Both the position numbers and the translations under genes were made by a program. Below, piece by piece: positions 7,443 to 15,140 of a stretch of DNA of 64,000 bases. A model generated the notes under the pieces. It saw only the letters and a list, made by a program, of their open reading frames with translations. It was not told the DNA's origin and made no database searches. This DNA comes from Rhizobium sp. GN54 (GTDB lineage: Bacteria > Pseudomonadota > Alphaproteobacteria > Rhizobiales > Rhizobiaceae). Where the stretch lies: the NCBI RefSeq assembly GCF_021026345.1, contig NZ_JAJNCZ010000002.1:310001-374000 (forward strand), written 5' to 3'. How positions within the stretch are numbered: the stretch's first letter is position 1; each line of letters begins with the position of its first letter.

Positions 7443-8330
7443 ATGAGCAAGTTCACGATCAAGGGTTTCAACAATGGCAAGGCGAGCTTCCGGGAGTTCG
7501 TGTCCCTGAAGCTTGAAACCTTGCTCGACTACGACGACGAGAAGGCGACCTCGACCACCCTGAAGTTCTTCGACGATTCCAAGAACTACATGACGTTCGG
7601 CGGCAAGGGTCTGAAGTACGAGTATGTCGACGGCTATGTGTATGGCGCCACCGCCGGGACGATCACGTCCTTCAAGGTCGTGTCCGACGGCGTCGCGCTC
7701 GTGGCAGCCACCGGCCTGAAGATTTCCGCCAAGGCCGTGTCGGCGGCCGTCGAAAGCGGCAGCACGGCGAAATTCATCGACGCCGTCCTGGCCGGGAACG
7801 ACGTCATCAAGGCGACCGGACGTGGCGACGTCTTCTGGGGCGGCGCCGGCAACGACACGCTCTATGGCTACAACGGCAACGACAATATCTCCGGTGGTTC
7901 CGGTGCGGACAAGCTCTATGGCGGCAACGGCAACGATACGCTCAAGGGCGACGGCGGCAAGGACAAGCTTTACGGCGGGGCAGGGGCAGACAAGCTCTAT
8001 GGCGGCTCCGGGGCCGACACGTTCGTGTTCACATCGACGAAGGACAGCACGGTCGGAGCCTCGGGGCGCGACAAGATCTACGATTTCAGCCGCTCCCAGG
8101 GCGACAAGATCGACCTGAAGGCGATCGACGCCAACAGCAAGGCCGGCGGAAACCAGGCGTTCAAGTTCATCGGCAACGACGATTTCCACGAGAAGGCGGG
8201 CGAGCTTCGCTTCCAGAAGAAGTCGGGCGATACCTATGTCTATGGCGACGTCAACGGCGACGGCAAGGCGGACTTCTCGATCGCCCTCGACCCCAGCATG
8301 TCGTTGACCAAGGGCGATTTCATTCTCTGA
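7443..8330 (+). CDS. RTX (hemolysin-type) calcium-binding protein, probably type I secreted
   Basis: A 295-aa protein without an amino-terminal signal peptide. Residues about 133-195 hold seven glycine-rich nonapeptides of GGxGxDxLY type (GGAGNDTLY, GGSGADKLY, GGNGNDTLK and so on) that form a calcium-binding beta-roll. They are followed by a serralysin-type C-terminal module (GRDKIYDFSRSQGDKIDL...) with another acidic DVNGDGKADF site, ending in GDFIL. Such C-terminal regions are recognised by type I (ABC/adaptor/TolC) exporters; none is encoded nearby. Residues 1-130 have no motif that I recognise. Adhesion, biofilm or nodulation roles are known for relatives, but none can be assigned here. 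Confidence 0.88.
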   Translation: MSKFTIKGFNNGKASFREFVSLKLETLLDYDDEKATSTTLKFFDDSKNYMTFGGKGLKYEYVDGYVYGATAGTITSFKVVSDGVALVAATGLKISAKAVSAAVESGSTAKFIDAVLAGNDVIKATGRGDVFWGGAGNDTLYGYNGNDNISGGSGADKLYGGNGNDTLKGDGGKDKLYGGAGADKLYGGSGADTFVFTSTKDSTVGASGRDKIYDFSRSQGDKIDLKAIDANSKAGGNQAFKFIGNDDFHEKAGELRFQKKSGDTYVYGDVNGDGKADFSIALDPSMSLTKGDFIL

Positions 8331-8347
8331 ATGGACCGCGATCGACG

Positions 8348-8399
8348 GCGGGCGCGTGAGATTGCGCCCGCTGCCTCTCGCCCGGCCGGGCATCCGGCC
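8348..8399 (+). terminator. Two successive hairpins after the RTX gene
   Basis: GCGGGCGC (8348-8355) pairs with GCGCCCGC (8364-8371) around an 8-nt loop. GGCCGG (8384-8389) pairs with CCGGCC (8394-8399) around GCAT and is followed by TTCAC. They begin 17 nt after the stop codon. Both lack a long T-run, so termination is probable but not certain. Confidence 0.6.
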
Positions 8400-8453
8400 T
8401 TCACAATGTCGTGACCTGCGTGCTGCGGCGGCACAAATTGCCGTATGATGCGT

Positions 8454-8476
8454 TTGCCTTTTCGAAAGGCAAGGTG
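8454..8476 (+). promoter_or_regulatory. Leader hairpin adjoining the BA14K ribosome binding site
   Basis: TTGCCTTT (8454-8461) and AAAGGCAA (8465-8472) are perfect inverted repeats with a 3-nt loop. The 3' arm runs into the AAGGTG ribosome binding site (8471-8476), 6 nt before ATG 8483. If formed in RNA, the stem would hide part of the site. Confidence 0.5.
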
Positions 8477-8482
8477 ACGCAC

Positions 8483-9007
8483 ATGAAGATGCTCGCAATC
8501 ATTGGGCTTTCACTGGCGACGGCCGTTTCGGGCGTGCTGCCGGCGCAGGCGTTTCCCTCGTTTTCCGCTCCCCGGATAGACGCTTCCGATATCATTCAGG
8601 TCAGGGACAGGGGGCGCGGTTACGGCAACCGGCATTGGCGCGGTGGCGGCGATCGCTGGCGCAACGACGGCTACCGCTATGGCCGCCGCTACGGTTCCTA
8701 TAACGGCCGCTATTACCGACCGTCCTACGGGCGCTATTATCGTCCCTATTACGGGGGCTACTATCGCCCGTACTACGGGGGCGGCTATTATCGCGGCTAT
8801 GACGACTTCGGCGCGGCTCTCGGCGGTTTTGCCGCCGGAGCGATCATCGGGGGACTGGCCGCGCAACCGCGCTACTACGCGCCACGCTACTATGGCGGCA
8901 ACGGTCATGTCAGCTGGTGCTACGCACGCTACCGCTCCTACCGGGCCTATGACAACACGTTCCAGCCCTATTACGGCCCGCGGCGGATCTGCGTCTCGCC
9001 CTACTGA
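8483..9007 (+). CDS. BA14K family protein, secreted, Tyr/Gly/Arg rich
   Basis: A 174-aa protein. Residues 1-24 form a signal peptide (ends PAQAF). The middle is a low-complexity block of YRPYYGG-type repeats (about 65-105), followed by a glycine-rich hydrophobic stretch ([11 protein letters not shown]) like a short membrane segment. The C-terminal 33 residues are the BA14K domain ([19 protein letters not shown] ... RRICVSPY). The prototype is a Brucella immunoreactive, lectin-like cell-envelope protein. ATG 8483 is preferred over an in-frame start at 8411 because of the signal peptide and the AAGGTG site. Two cysteines in the domain may pair in the periplasm. Confidence 0.9.
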   Translation: MKMLAIIGLSLATAVSGVLPAQAFPSFSAPRIDASDIIQVRDRGRGYGNRHWRGGGDRWRNDGYRYGRRYGSYNGRYYRPSYGRYYRPYYGGYYRPYYGGGYYRGYDDFGAALGGFAAGAIIGGLAAQPRYYAPRYYGGNGHVSWCYARYRSYRAYDNTFQPYYGPRRICVSPY

Positions 9008-9080
9008 CGACGACCGGCGAGATGACGGGCAGGGCATTCGCCAGTGGTACGGCCCGCTTCAGCCATCGCATGAGAGAAAT

Positions 9081-9104
9081 CACGCGACTCGTTGAAGTCG
9101 CGTG
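9081..9104. terminator. Bidirectional terminator between BA14K gene and the epimerase gene
   Basis: CACGCGACT (9081-9089) and AGTCGCGTG (9096-9104) are a perfect 9-bp inverted repeat with a 6-nt loop between convergent genes. On the minus strand it is followed by ATTTCTCTC. Confidence 0.75.
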
Positions 9105-9186
9105 AGCAATCATGATCGGTCCTTGACGCAGATGGCCGCCGCAACGGGCGGGGATTAGGCCGCCGTGGCGCGGAAAGTGGTCCGGC

Positions 9187-10077
9187 CTAGCTCACATAGT
9201 TCCGCCAGCTGTGCTCGGGGCGGAAGCCCAGCATTTCCTTCGCCTTGCTGTTGGACAAAAGCGTCTCGAACTCGCCGAGTTCGCGCCTTAGCGGCACGCC
9301 GGGATAGAAACGGTCGAGGAGTTCGCGGGTCGGCAGGTCGGAGGAGGTGTCGTCGTTGACGGCATTGAAGACCTGGTAGCCCAGCCCGTCGGTCTCGATC
9401 GCGCGCGCGGTGATCTGGCCGAGGTCGCGCGCGTCGACGTAGCTCCAGGCGATGCGCTTGCGGAAGCCGGGATCGGCGAACCACTTCGGAAACAGTTCGT
9501 ATTCGTTCGGTTCGATCACGTTGCCGATCCGCAGCGCGTAGATGTCGATGCCGCTCCTGAGCGCGAAGGCGCGGGCGGTCTTCTCGTTGACGACCTTGGA
9601 GAGCGCGTAGCTGTCCATCGGATCGACGTCGTAGTCCTCGTCCAGGGGGAAATAGGCGGGGTCGCGCGGTTCGTTGGCGAAGACGAGGCCGTAGGTCGTT
9701 TCGCTGGAGGCGATCACGACCTTGCGGATGCCGAGCTTCACGGCCGCCTCGATCACGTTGTAGGTGCCGAGCGCGTTGATGCGGAAAAGCTCGTTGTCGG
9801 GCGTGATCATGATGCGCGGGATCGCGGCGAAGTGCACGACGGCGTCGACGGGTTGTGGCCGCAGCGACGGGTCGAACTCGTGCAGGCCCATATAGCTCGA
9901 CAGCGCGTTGAAGACCTGGCCGCTGTCGGTGATATCCGTGATCAGCGTGCGCACGCTCGGATTGTCGAGCGGTCGATTGTCGAGGTTCAGGACCTGGTAG
10001 CCCTTGTCGACGAGGTAGCGGACGACGTGCCGTCCCGCCTTGCCGCTTCCGCCGGTGAACATGACCCGCTTCGCCAT
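9187..10077 (-). CDS. NAD-dependent epimerase/dehydratase (extended SDR)
   Basis: A 296-aa cytoplasmic extended short-chain dehydrogenase. The Rossmann motif is GGSGKAGRH (residues 9-17), the NAD-binding acid is in LNLDNRP, and the catalytic segment is SSETTYG with Y..K as SYALSKVVNEK. The substrate is probably a sugar or nucleotide sugar. ATG 10077 follows GGAG at 7 nt. It lies 152 nt downstream of a CUT2-type sugar-binding protein gene on the same strand, with a hairpin between, so it may act on the imported sugar. The exact reaction cannot be read from the sequence. Confidence 0.85.
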   Translation of the reverse strand: MAKRVMFTGGSGKAGRHVVRYLVDKGYQVLNLDNRPLDNPSVRTLITDITDSGQVFNALSSYMGLHEFDPSLRPQPVDAVVHFAAIPRIMITPDNELFRINALGTYNVIEAAVKLGIRKVVIASSETTYGLVFANEPRDPAYFPLDEDYDVDPMDSYALSKVVNEKTARAFALRSGIDIYALRIGNVIEPNEYELFPKWFADPGFRKRIAWSYVDARDLGQITARAIETDGLGYQVFNAVNDDTSSDLPTRELLDRFYPGVPLRRELGEFETLLSNSKAKEMLGFRPEHSWRNYVS

Positions 10078-10196
10078 CGACTTTCTCCGTCCCGTTTCCT
10101 GCGCCGGCTTCCGAGGCCGGCCATCTCCTCATGCGGCGCTGCCCGCGCCCGCCGCCACAGGAGAGCAAAATTGCGCCGAGGGCAAGCGGCAAGATC

Positions 10197-10220
10197 GGGG
10201 CGCCGCAGGCGCGACGCCCC
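10197..10220 (-). terminator. Hairpin between sugar-binding protein and epimerase genes
   Basis: GGGGCG (10197-10202) pairs with CGCCCC (10215-10220) around a 12-nt GC-rich loop. It begins just after the binding-protein stop (10230, minus strand). It has no T-run, so it may attenuate, or protect the upstream message, rather than end transcription fully. Confidence 0.45.
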
Positions 10221-10229
10221 GAAAGGGCG

Positions 10230-11222
10230 CTATTTCTGGATGCAGGTATCGGCCGTGTCCTTGGTGCATTCGTCGAGGCCGGTGAAGACCGGGTCCTCCA
10301 CCGTCTTGCCCTCGATCAGGTCGATCATCACCGACGGCGCCTTGTAACCCATCTCGAACGGCCGCTGCCCGACCAGCGCCGTGACGAGACCCTCCTTGGC
10401 GATCGCCACTTCCTCGCCGATCGTGTCCGCCGCGCCGATGACGAACTCGTTGGCTGCGATCTTGTCGGCCATGGGCTTGAACAGGTCGCGATAGGGCTGC
10501 GGGGCGCCGAACAGCGGCCAGCCGCCCATGATGCCGAAGGCGTCCAGATCGGGGTTGGCGGCAAGGATGTCGGTCATCGCCTGCACGCCCTTGGCTCCGT
10601 CGTCATTGGTGAAGACCGGGCAACCGGCGACTTCCGTCCAACCGCCTTCGCCCTTCAGTTCGGCCAGCCCCTTCTGGCCGGTCAGCGCGTCGCGCATGCC
10701 CTGGGCCCGGCGCAGGATGTTGTCGGCGCCCGGATTGCCCTCGATCGTGCAGATCTTGCCGCCGTCCGGCTTGCCCTTCTTGATGTATTCGCCGATGCGG
10801 AAGCCCATCAGGTAGTTGTCGGTGCCGAGATAGGTCTTGCGGAGCGCGGAGTCCTCGGCGGCGAGGTCGGCGTCGAGCGTCATGACGGGGACGGTCGGGT
10901 TGGCAGTCTTGATCGTCTGGGCGATCAGCTTCGCGTTCGAAGGCGAGATCGCGATGGCAACGGTGCTGGCCTTGCCGAGCATGTCCTGGACGATCTGTGC
11001 TTCGCCCGCCTCGTCCGAGGTCGAGGCCGGTCCGGTGTAGAAGCACTCGTATTCGGAACTGGCGTTTTCGTTGTTCCACTTCTGGCAGCCCTGGTTGATC
11101 GCCTCGAAGAACGGGTTGTCGAGCCCCTTCACCACGATCACCAGCTGCTTCTTTTCCTGTGCCCCGGCCTGACTGGCTGCAAGCGCCAGCGCCGCGACTG
11201 CAAGCAACAATGCTTTCCTCAT
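10230..11222 (-). CDS. CUT2-type sugar ABC transporter substrate-binding protein
   Basis: A 330-aa periplasmic protein of the ribose/galactose-binding (Peripla_BP_4) type. Residues 1-21 form a signal peptide (ends SQAGAQ). The mature chain starts with LVIVVKGLDNPFFEAINQGC and contains LDADLAAEDSALRKTYLGTDNY and GFRIGEYI, as in CUT2 binding proteins. ATG 11222 has a GGGAGGAAG site, while longer frames lack a signal peptide. The gene is divergent from the matching ATPase and permease at 11776-13564. Single-domain ATPase partners point to the FrcBCA (fructose-type) branch. The sugar is not identifiable. Confidence 0.88.
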   Translation of the reverse strand: MRKALLLAVAALALAASQAGAQEKKQLVIVVKGLDNPFFEAINQGCQKWNNENASSEYECFYTGPASTSDEAGEAQIVQDMLGKASTVAIAISPSNAKLIAQTIKTANPTVPVMTLDADLAAEDSALRKTYLGTDNYLMGFRIGEYIKKGKPDGGKICTIEGNPGADNILRRAQGMRDALTGQKGLAELKGEGGWTEVAGCPVFTNDDGAKGVQAMTDILAANPDLDAFGIMGGWPLFGAPQPYRDLFKPMADKIAANEFVIGAADTIGEEVAIAKEGLVTALVGQRPFEMGYKAPSVMIDLIEGKTVEDPVFTGLDECTKDTADTCIQK

Positions 11223-11269
11223 CTGTCTTCCTCCCGTTGAAACAGGCGGGTCTGACGTGCCCGCCGGGC

Positions 11270-11545
11270 GATCGATCCGGGTACCAGAGGATGCGAGGGT
11301 CGGTCTTCGAGCGCTCGTATCGCCGGGCCAGGTCAATGAGCATTTCGAGGTCTTGGCGCGGGCGCCGGCCCAGCGGGGCCTTCGCCTTGCAGTTGTCCAT
11401 CCAGTCGAGACACTGGCGACTGGCTATGTCGAAAGGGCGTGCGAATGCGCACTTCGGCAATGCGGCGTATCGAGCAGGTCCGCGATGAAATGCCGCCCGA
11501 CCTTGCCCACGGGGCCGGTCACAGGGATCGGCAGGTTCTCCTCCT
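11270..11545 (-). pseudogene. Possible decayed NAD-dependent epimerase/SDR fragment
   Basis: In one minus-strand frame ending at TAG 11424 the translation reads NLPIPVTGPVGKVGRHFIAD. This resembles the first strand and GxxGxxG loop of an SDR. After the stop, a second frame reads LGRRPRQDLEMLIDLARRY, which resembles an SDR C-terminal helix. The middle of such a protein (about 200 residues) is missing. Frameshift plus deletion would explain this. The C-terminal match is weak and the fragment could be coincidental. Confidence 0.35.
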
Positions 11546-11587
11546 GCCACAGCTAATCACCCGCCGGCTTCGGGCGTCAACTCGTAT

Positions 11588-11598
11588 TTGTCATACTA
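11588..11598. promoter_or_regulatory. GntR/FadR-type operator-like site in the sugar-transporter promoter
   Basis: TTGTCATACTA matches the general FadR/FCD operator pattern TnGTnnnACnA and lies in the only AT-rich island of the divergent region (ATTTGTCATACTATAAAAAT at 11586-11605). No GntR gene is adjacent. The pattern is short enough to occur by chance. Confidence 0.3.
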
Positions 11599-11775
11599 TA
11601 AAAATTTCGTGCCGGAGGCCGTTGCGCGACGTACGTCATTGACGGTTTTGCAGCCGTTTGCGTAAATATGCCGATCGCTTCCGGGGAGGAACGCAGGAGG
11701 CGAGATCGCCAGGCCGTCCGGGACGCGATGATCCGGCCAGTCGGCGAGCTCCAGTTTCCGGGAGGAAGTCCGCTG

Positions 11776-12516
11776 GTGGCCGCACTCGAGCTCACCAATA
11801 TCTCCAAGCATTTCGGGGCCATCCAGGCCGTCAACGACGTGTCGTTTTCGCTTCAGGCGGGCGAGGTGCTCGGGCTGATGGGCGATAACGGCGCCGGCAA
11901 GTCGACGCTGGTGAAGATGATCGCCGGCAACTTCCGGCCGAGCAGCGGCACGATGGCGCTGGAGGGGCAGGAGATCGTGCTGCACAAGCCGCTGGACGCG
12001 CGCCGGCACGGCATCGAGATCGTCCACCAGGACCTAGCGCTCTGCGACAACCTGACGGCGGCGGCCAATGTCTTCCTCGGCCGCGAGCTGCGCCGCGGCA
12101 TCGGCCCCCTCAGCGTTCTCGACTACCGCTCGATGTATCAGCATGCGGGCGCGCTGTTCCGCGAGCTGAAATCCGAAACGCGGCCGCGTGACGTGGTCCG
12201 GCAGATGTCCGGCGGGCAGCGCCAGGCGGTGGCGATCGCGCGGACCATGCTGTCGAAGGCCCGGATCGTGCTGATGGACGAGCCGACCGCGGCGATCTCC
12301 GTGCGCCAGGTGGCCGAAGTGCTGAACCACATCCGGCACCTGCGCGACCGGGGCATCGCGGTGATCCTGATCAGCCACCGCATGCCCGACGTCTTTTCGG
12401 TCGCCGATCGCGTCGTGGTGATGCGGCGGGGGCGGAAGGTGGCGGACAAGCCGATCGCCCGCAGTTCGCCGGAAGAGGTGACCGGGCTGATCACCGGCGC
12501 CATCGAAATGGTATGA
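11776..12516 (+). CDS. Sugar ABC transporter ATP-binding protein, single-domain FrcA type
   Basis: A 246-aa ATPase. Walker A is GDNGAGKST, the signature MSGGQRQAVAIART, Walker B RIVLMDEPTAAI, and the switch His is in LISHRMPD. I prefer GTG 11776 because GGGAGGAAG precedes it and the protein then begins directly with LELTNISKHFGA. An upstream in-frame ATG at 11668 would add 36 unmatched residues. CUT2 ATPases such as RbsA usually have two fused domains (about 500 aa); this one has one, as in FrcA. The permease gene follows 49 nt downstream. Confidence 0.9.
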   Translation: MAALELTNISKHFGAIQAVNDVSFSLQAGEVLGLMGDNGAGKSTLVKMIAGNFRPSSGTMALEGQEIVLHKPLDARRHGIEIVHQDLALCDNLTAAANVFLGRELRRGIGPLSVLDYRSMYQHAGALFRELKSETRPRDVVRQMSGGQRQAVAIARTMLSKARIVLMDEPTAAISVRQVAEVLNHIRHLRDRGIAVILISHRMPDVFSVADRVVVMRRGRKVADKPIARSSPEEVTGLITGAIEMV

Positions 12517-12565
12517 TGAACCGCTCGCCCGGGGCAGAAACCGGAGCAGGGACACGAGGTGGCGG

Positions 12566-13564
12566 ATGGCTGTTACTCTAGACCAGACCATCGAGCAGAA
12601 GCAGAAGACCGTATGGGCGTCCATCCTCGGGCACCAGACCTTCTGGGTGCTGGTGGCCGTCATCCTCGCCTGCGTCTTCCTGTCCTTTGCGACCGACGCG
12701 TTTGCGACCTCGAAGAACCTCTACAACATCACCCGCAACGTCACCTTCGTCGCCATCATCGCGTTGGGCATGACGCTGGTCATCATCACCGGGGGCATCG
12801 ACCTGTCGGTCGGCTCGGTGCTGTGCCTGTGCAGCATGATCCTGGCCGTGGTGATGAATGCGGGCTACAGCATCGAGGTCGGCATCGCCGCCTCGGTCGC
12901 AACGGCGCTCGCGATCGGGGCGTTCAACGGCGTGCTGATCGCCTATCTCGGCTTTCCGCCCTTCGTCGTCACGCTCGGCATGCTGTCGGTGGCGCGAAGT
13001 CTGGCGATGGTCGCCTCCAACAATACCGTGGTCTTCCAGTTCGGTCCCGACCACGACAAGCTGCTCGCGCTCGGCGGCGGCGCCTGGCTGTTCGGCATCG
13101 CCAATCCGGTGCTCTACATGATCGTGCTGGCGCTCCTGACAGGCTTCGTGCTGCGCTGGACGCGCTTCGGGCGCTATCTCTTCGCCATCGGCGGCAACGA
13201 GCACGCCGCCACGCTCACCGGCGTGCCGGTCAAGCGGATCAAGGTCGCGGTCTACATGATCTCGGCGCTGTCGGCGGGGATCGCCGGCATCATCCAGACC
13301 GGCTGGCTCGGTGCCGTCACCACCAATATCGGCGCGGGGATGGAGTTGCAGGTGATCGCCGCGGCGGTCATCGGCGGCGCCAACCTCGCCGGCGGGGCGG
13401 GAACGGCGCTCGGCGCGCTGGTCGGGGCGGCACTGATCGAGGTGATCCGCAATAGCCTCGGCCTGCTCGGCATCAACGCCTTCTGGCAGGGAACCTTCAT
13501 CGGCGGGGCGACGATCCTGGCCGTCCTGTTCGACCGGATCCGCAATTTCCGGCAGAGCGAGTAG
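12566..13564 (+). CDS. Sugar ABC transporter permease, CUT2 (RbsC/FrcC) family
   Basis: A 332-aa inner-membrane protein with about ten hydrophobic segments. Family motifs are GGIDLSVGSVL (near residue 75), GIANPVLYMIVLALL and the cytoplasmic-loop sequence GRYLFAIGGNEHAATLTGV. ATG 12566 follows GAGGTGGCGG. It works with the ATPase just upstream and the divergent binding protein. A dimer of this subunit would form the channel. Confidence 0.9.
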   Translation: MAVTLDQTIEQKQKTVWASILGHQTFWVLVAVILACVFLSFATDAFATSKNLYNITRNVTFVAIIALGMTLVIITGGIDLSVGSVLCLCSMILAVVMNAGYSIEVGIAASVATALAIGAFNGVLIAYLGFPPFVVTLGMLSVARSLAMVASNNTVVFQFGPDHDKLLALGGGAWLFGIANPVLYMIVLALLTGFVLRWTRFGRYLFAIGGNEHAATLTGVPVKRIKVAVYMISALSAGIAGIIQTGWLGAVTTNIGAGMELQVIAAAVIGGANLAGGAGTALGALVGAALIEVIRNSLGLLGINAFWQGTFIGGATILAVLFDRIRNFRQSE

Positions 13565-13652
13565 GCGAGGCGGGGCCTGCGCGGCATTCCGCAGTGCTAC
13601 GGGCAGGCGGATGGGCCGCAGGTGCAGGCGTGCCGATGCGTCGGCGGGAACA

Positions 13653-14300
13653 TCAGCCGGCGGGGTCCTTCAGGTAGCTGATCACGGCGTCGGCGATCAT
13701 CCCCTTGTGGCGCGTCATCGTTTCCTTCTCCGAGAGGTCGCGCCGGAAGATCGTGCCGAAGGTGTAGCGGTTGGAGACGCGGAAGAAGCAGAAGGCGCTG
13801 ATCAGCATGTGCACGTCGATCGGATCGGCCTTGCGGCGAAAGGCGCCGCTGGCGTGGCCCCGTTCGAGGATGCCGGCGATCGTCTCGATGACGGAGACGT
13901 TGAGGTCGCGGATCGCCTCGGACCGCAGCATGTGGGCTGCGTGGTGGATGTTCTCGATGCTAACCAGCCGGACGAAGTCCGGGTTCGCCTCGTCGTGCTC
14001 GAACGTGGTGGAGATCAGCGTCCTCAGCGCGTCCTCCGGCTCGAGGTCGGACAGGCGGAGGTCGGCCTCGAGCGTGCGGATCTTGCGGTAGGAGCGTTCG
14101 AGCACGGAAAGGTACAGGCCCTCCTTGCTTCCGAAGTAGTAGTAGATCATGCGCTTGGAGGTGCGGGTGCGCTCGGCGATGGCGTCCACCCGCGCTCCCG
14201 CCAGCCCGTGGGTCGCGAATTCCTCGGTGGCGACGATCAGGATGTCCTCGCGCGTCCTTTGCGGATCATTCTTCCTGCCGTTCGCCGATCGCGGAGCCAT
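13653..14300 (-). CDS. TetR-family transcriptional regulator
   Basis: A 215-aa protein. The amino-terminal HTH spans about residues 15-62 (REDILIVATEEFATHGLAG ... TSKRMIYYYFGSKEGL). The C-terminal half resembles TetR_C ligand domains (LVSIENIHHAAHM). I chose ATG 14300 because GGAGGA lies 10 nt upstream; a TTG 18 nt earlier is the only longer option. The gene is divergent from the TRAP transporter plus shikimate-dehydrogenase-like operon, which it probably regulates. The spacing and the palindrome in the shared region support this. The effector could be an imported hydroxy-aromatic or alicyclic acid. Confidence 0.88.
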   Translation of the reverse strand: MAPRSANGRKNDPQRTREDILIVATEEFATHGLAGARVDAIAERTRTSKRMIYYYFGSKEGLYLSVLERSYRKIRTLEADLRLSDLEPEDALRTLISTTFEHDEANPDFVRLVSIENIHHAAHMLRSEAIRDLNVSVIETIAGILERGHASGAFRRKADPIDVHMLISAFCFFRVSNRYTFGTIFRRDLSEKETMTRHKGMIADAVISYLKDPAG

Positions 14301-14406
14301 TTCGCCGTCTTCCTCCAAAGTTCTGTTCGGAAAGGCATTTTCGCCGTCCCGTTCCGCCGGACGAGACTCTCCTCCCGGTCCTTCCCCAATTTCTATTGAG
14401 CCTCAC

Positions 14407-14451
14407 GTCTTGTTTCAAGACTTGCCGCTTGACTTCCTAACTAGTTCGTAC
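14407..14451 (+). promoter_or_regulatory. Candidate promoter and TetR operator of the TRAP operon
   Basis: GTCTTG-TTT-CAAGAC is a perfect inverted repeat (14407-14421). Downstream lie a -35-like TTGACT (14429-14434) and the 8-bp palindrome AACTAGTT (14439-14446) in the spacer before a weak -10 region (14449-14454). Repressor binding at either repeat could block the plus-strand promoter. The -10 match is poor. Confidence 0.4.
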
Positions 14452-14566
14452 ATTTTTGACGAAGCGCATGAAAGCTTGGAGGAGTGGCCAGCGCGGGTGC
14501 ATTCTCGGGACCGTCCCGGCCGCAGTGCCGTGAAGTCGCGAGGCGCCATACGCCTGGGGAGGATTA

Positions 14567-15130
14567 ATGGCCAAGACAATCGATTTCTGCTTCTTCGTGT
14601 TGAAGGCGGCGATCGCACTCCTGCTCCTGACGATGGTGATCCTCGTCTTCGGCAATGTGGTGCTGCGCTACGCCTTCAACACCGGCATCACCTACTCCGA
14701 AGAACTCTCGCGCATGTGCTTCGTGTGGCTGACCTTCCTGGGCGCCGTCGTCGCGATGCGCGAGCATGCCCATCTCGGCATGGATGCGCTGCTTACGCGG
14801 CTGCCGCCGGCGGGTGCCCGGCTCGCAGCACTCGTCGGTCAGGCGCTGGTGCTGTGGGCCACATGGCTGATGATCAGCGGAAGCTGGACGCAGACGCTGA
14901 TCAACTGGCACGTCTCCGCGCCCGCCACCGGCATCTCCATGGGCCTCTTCTACGGGGCCGGCCTCGCCTTCGGCATTCCGGCCGCCCTGATCGTGCTCTG
15001 GGACATGTTTGCGATCCTCACCGGGCGGCTGGACGTCCGGGCCGGCGGGATGGTCCAGGAGAGCGAGGACGAGGCGGGGCACGTCGCCCATGCCACGCCC
15101 GAACTCTCCAATCCCGCGATGAAGCACTGA
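14567..15130 (+). CDS. TRAP transporter small permease (DctQ type)
   Basis: A 187-aa membrane protein with four hydrophobic segments. It carries the DctQ features FGNVVLRYAFNTGITYSEELSR and WLTFLGAVVAMREHAHLGMD in the first 70 residues. ATG 14567 follows GGGGAGGA. It is the first gene of a dctQ-dctM-dctP-aroE-like run and lies 10 nt before the large permease. DctQ and DctM form the Na+-coupled membrane complex. Confidence 0.92.
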   Translation: MAKTIDFCFFVLKAAIALLLLTMVILVFGNVVLRYAFNTGITYSEELSRMCFVWLTFLGAVVAMREHAHLGMDALLTRLPPAGARLAALVGQALVLWATWLMISGSWTQTLINWHVSAPATGISMGLFYGAGLAFGIPAALIVLWDMFAILTGRLDVRAGGMVQESEDEAGHVAHATPELSNPAMKH

Positions 15131-15140
15131 GGGCGGCGCG

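Larger units (their letters stand above)
11223..11775. other. 553-nt divergent control region of the sugar transporter
   Basis: It separates the binding-protein gene from the ATPase gene. The right half has an AT-rich island at 11584-11610 that probably holds the promoter. The left-central part (about 11270-11545) has minus-strand coding remnants listed separately. No intact gene was found. Confidence 0.6.
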
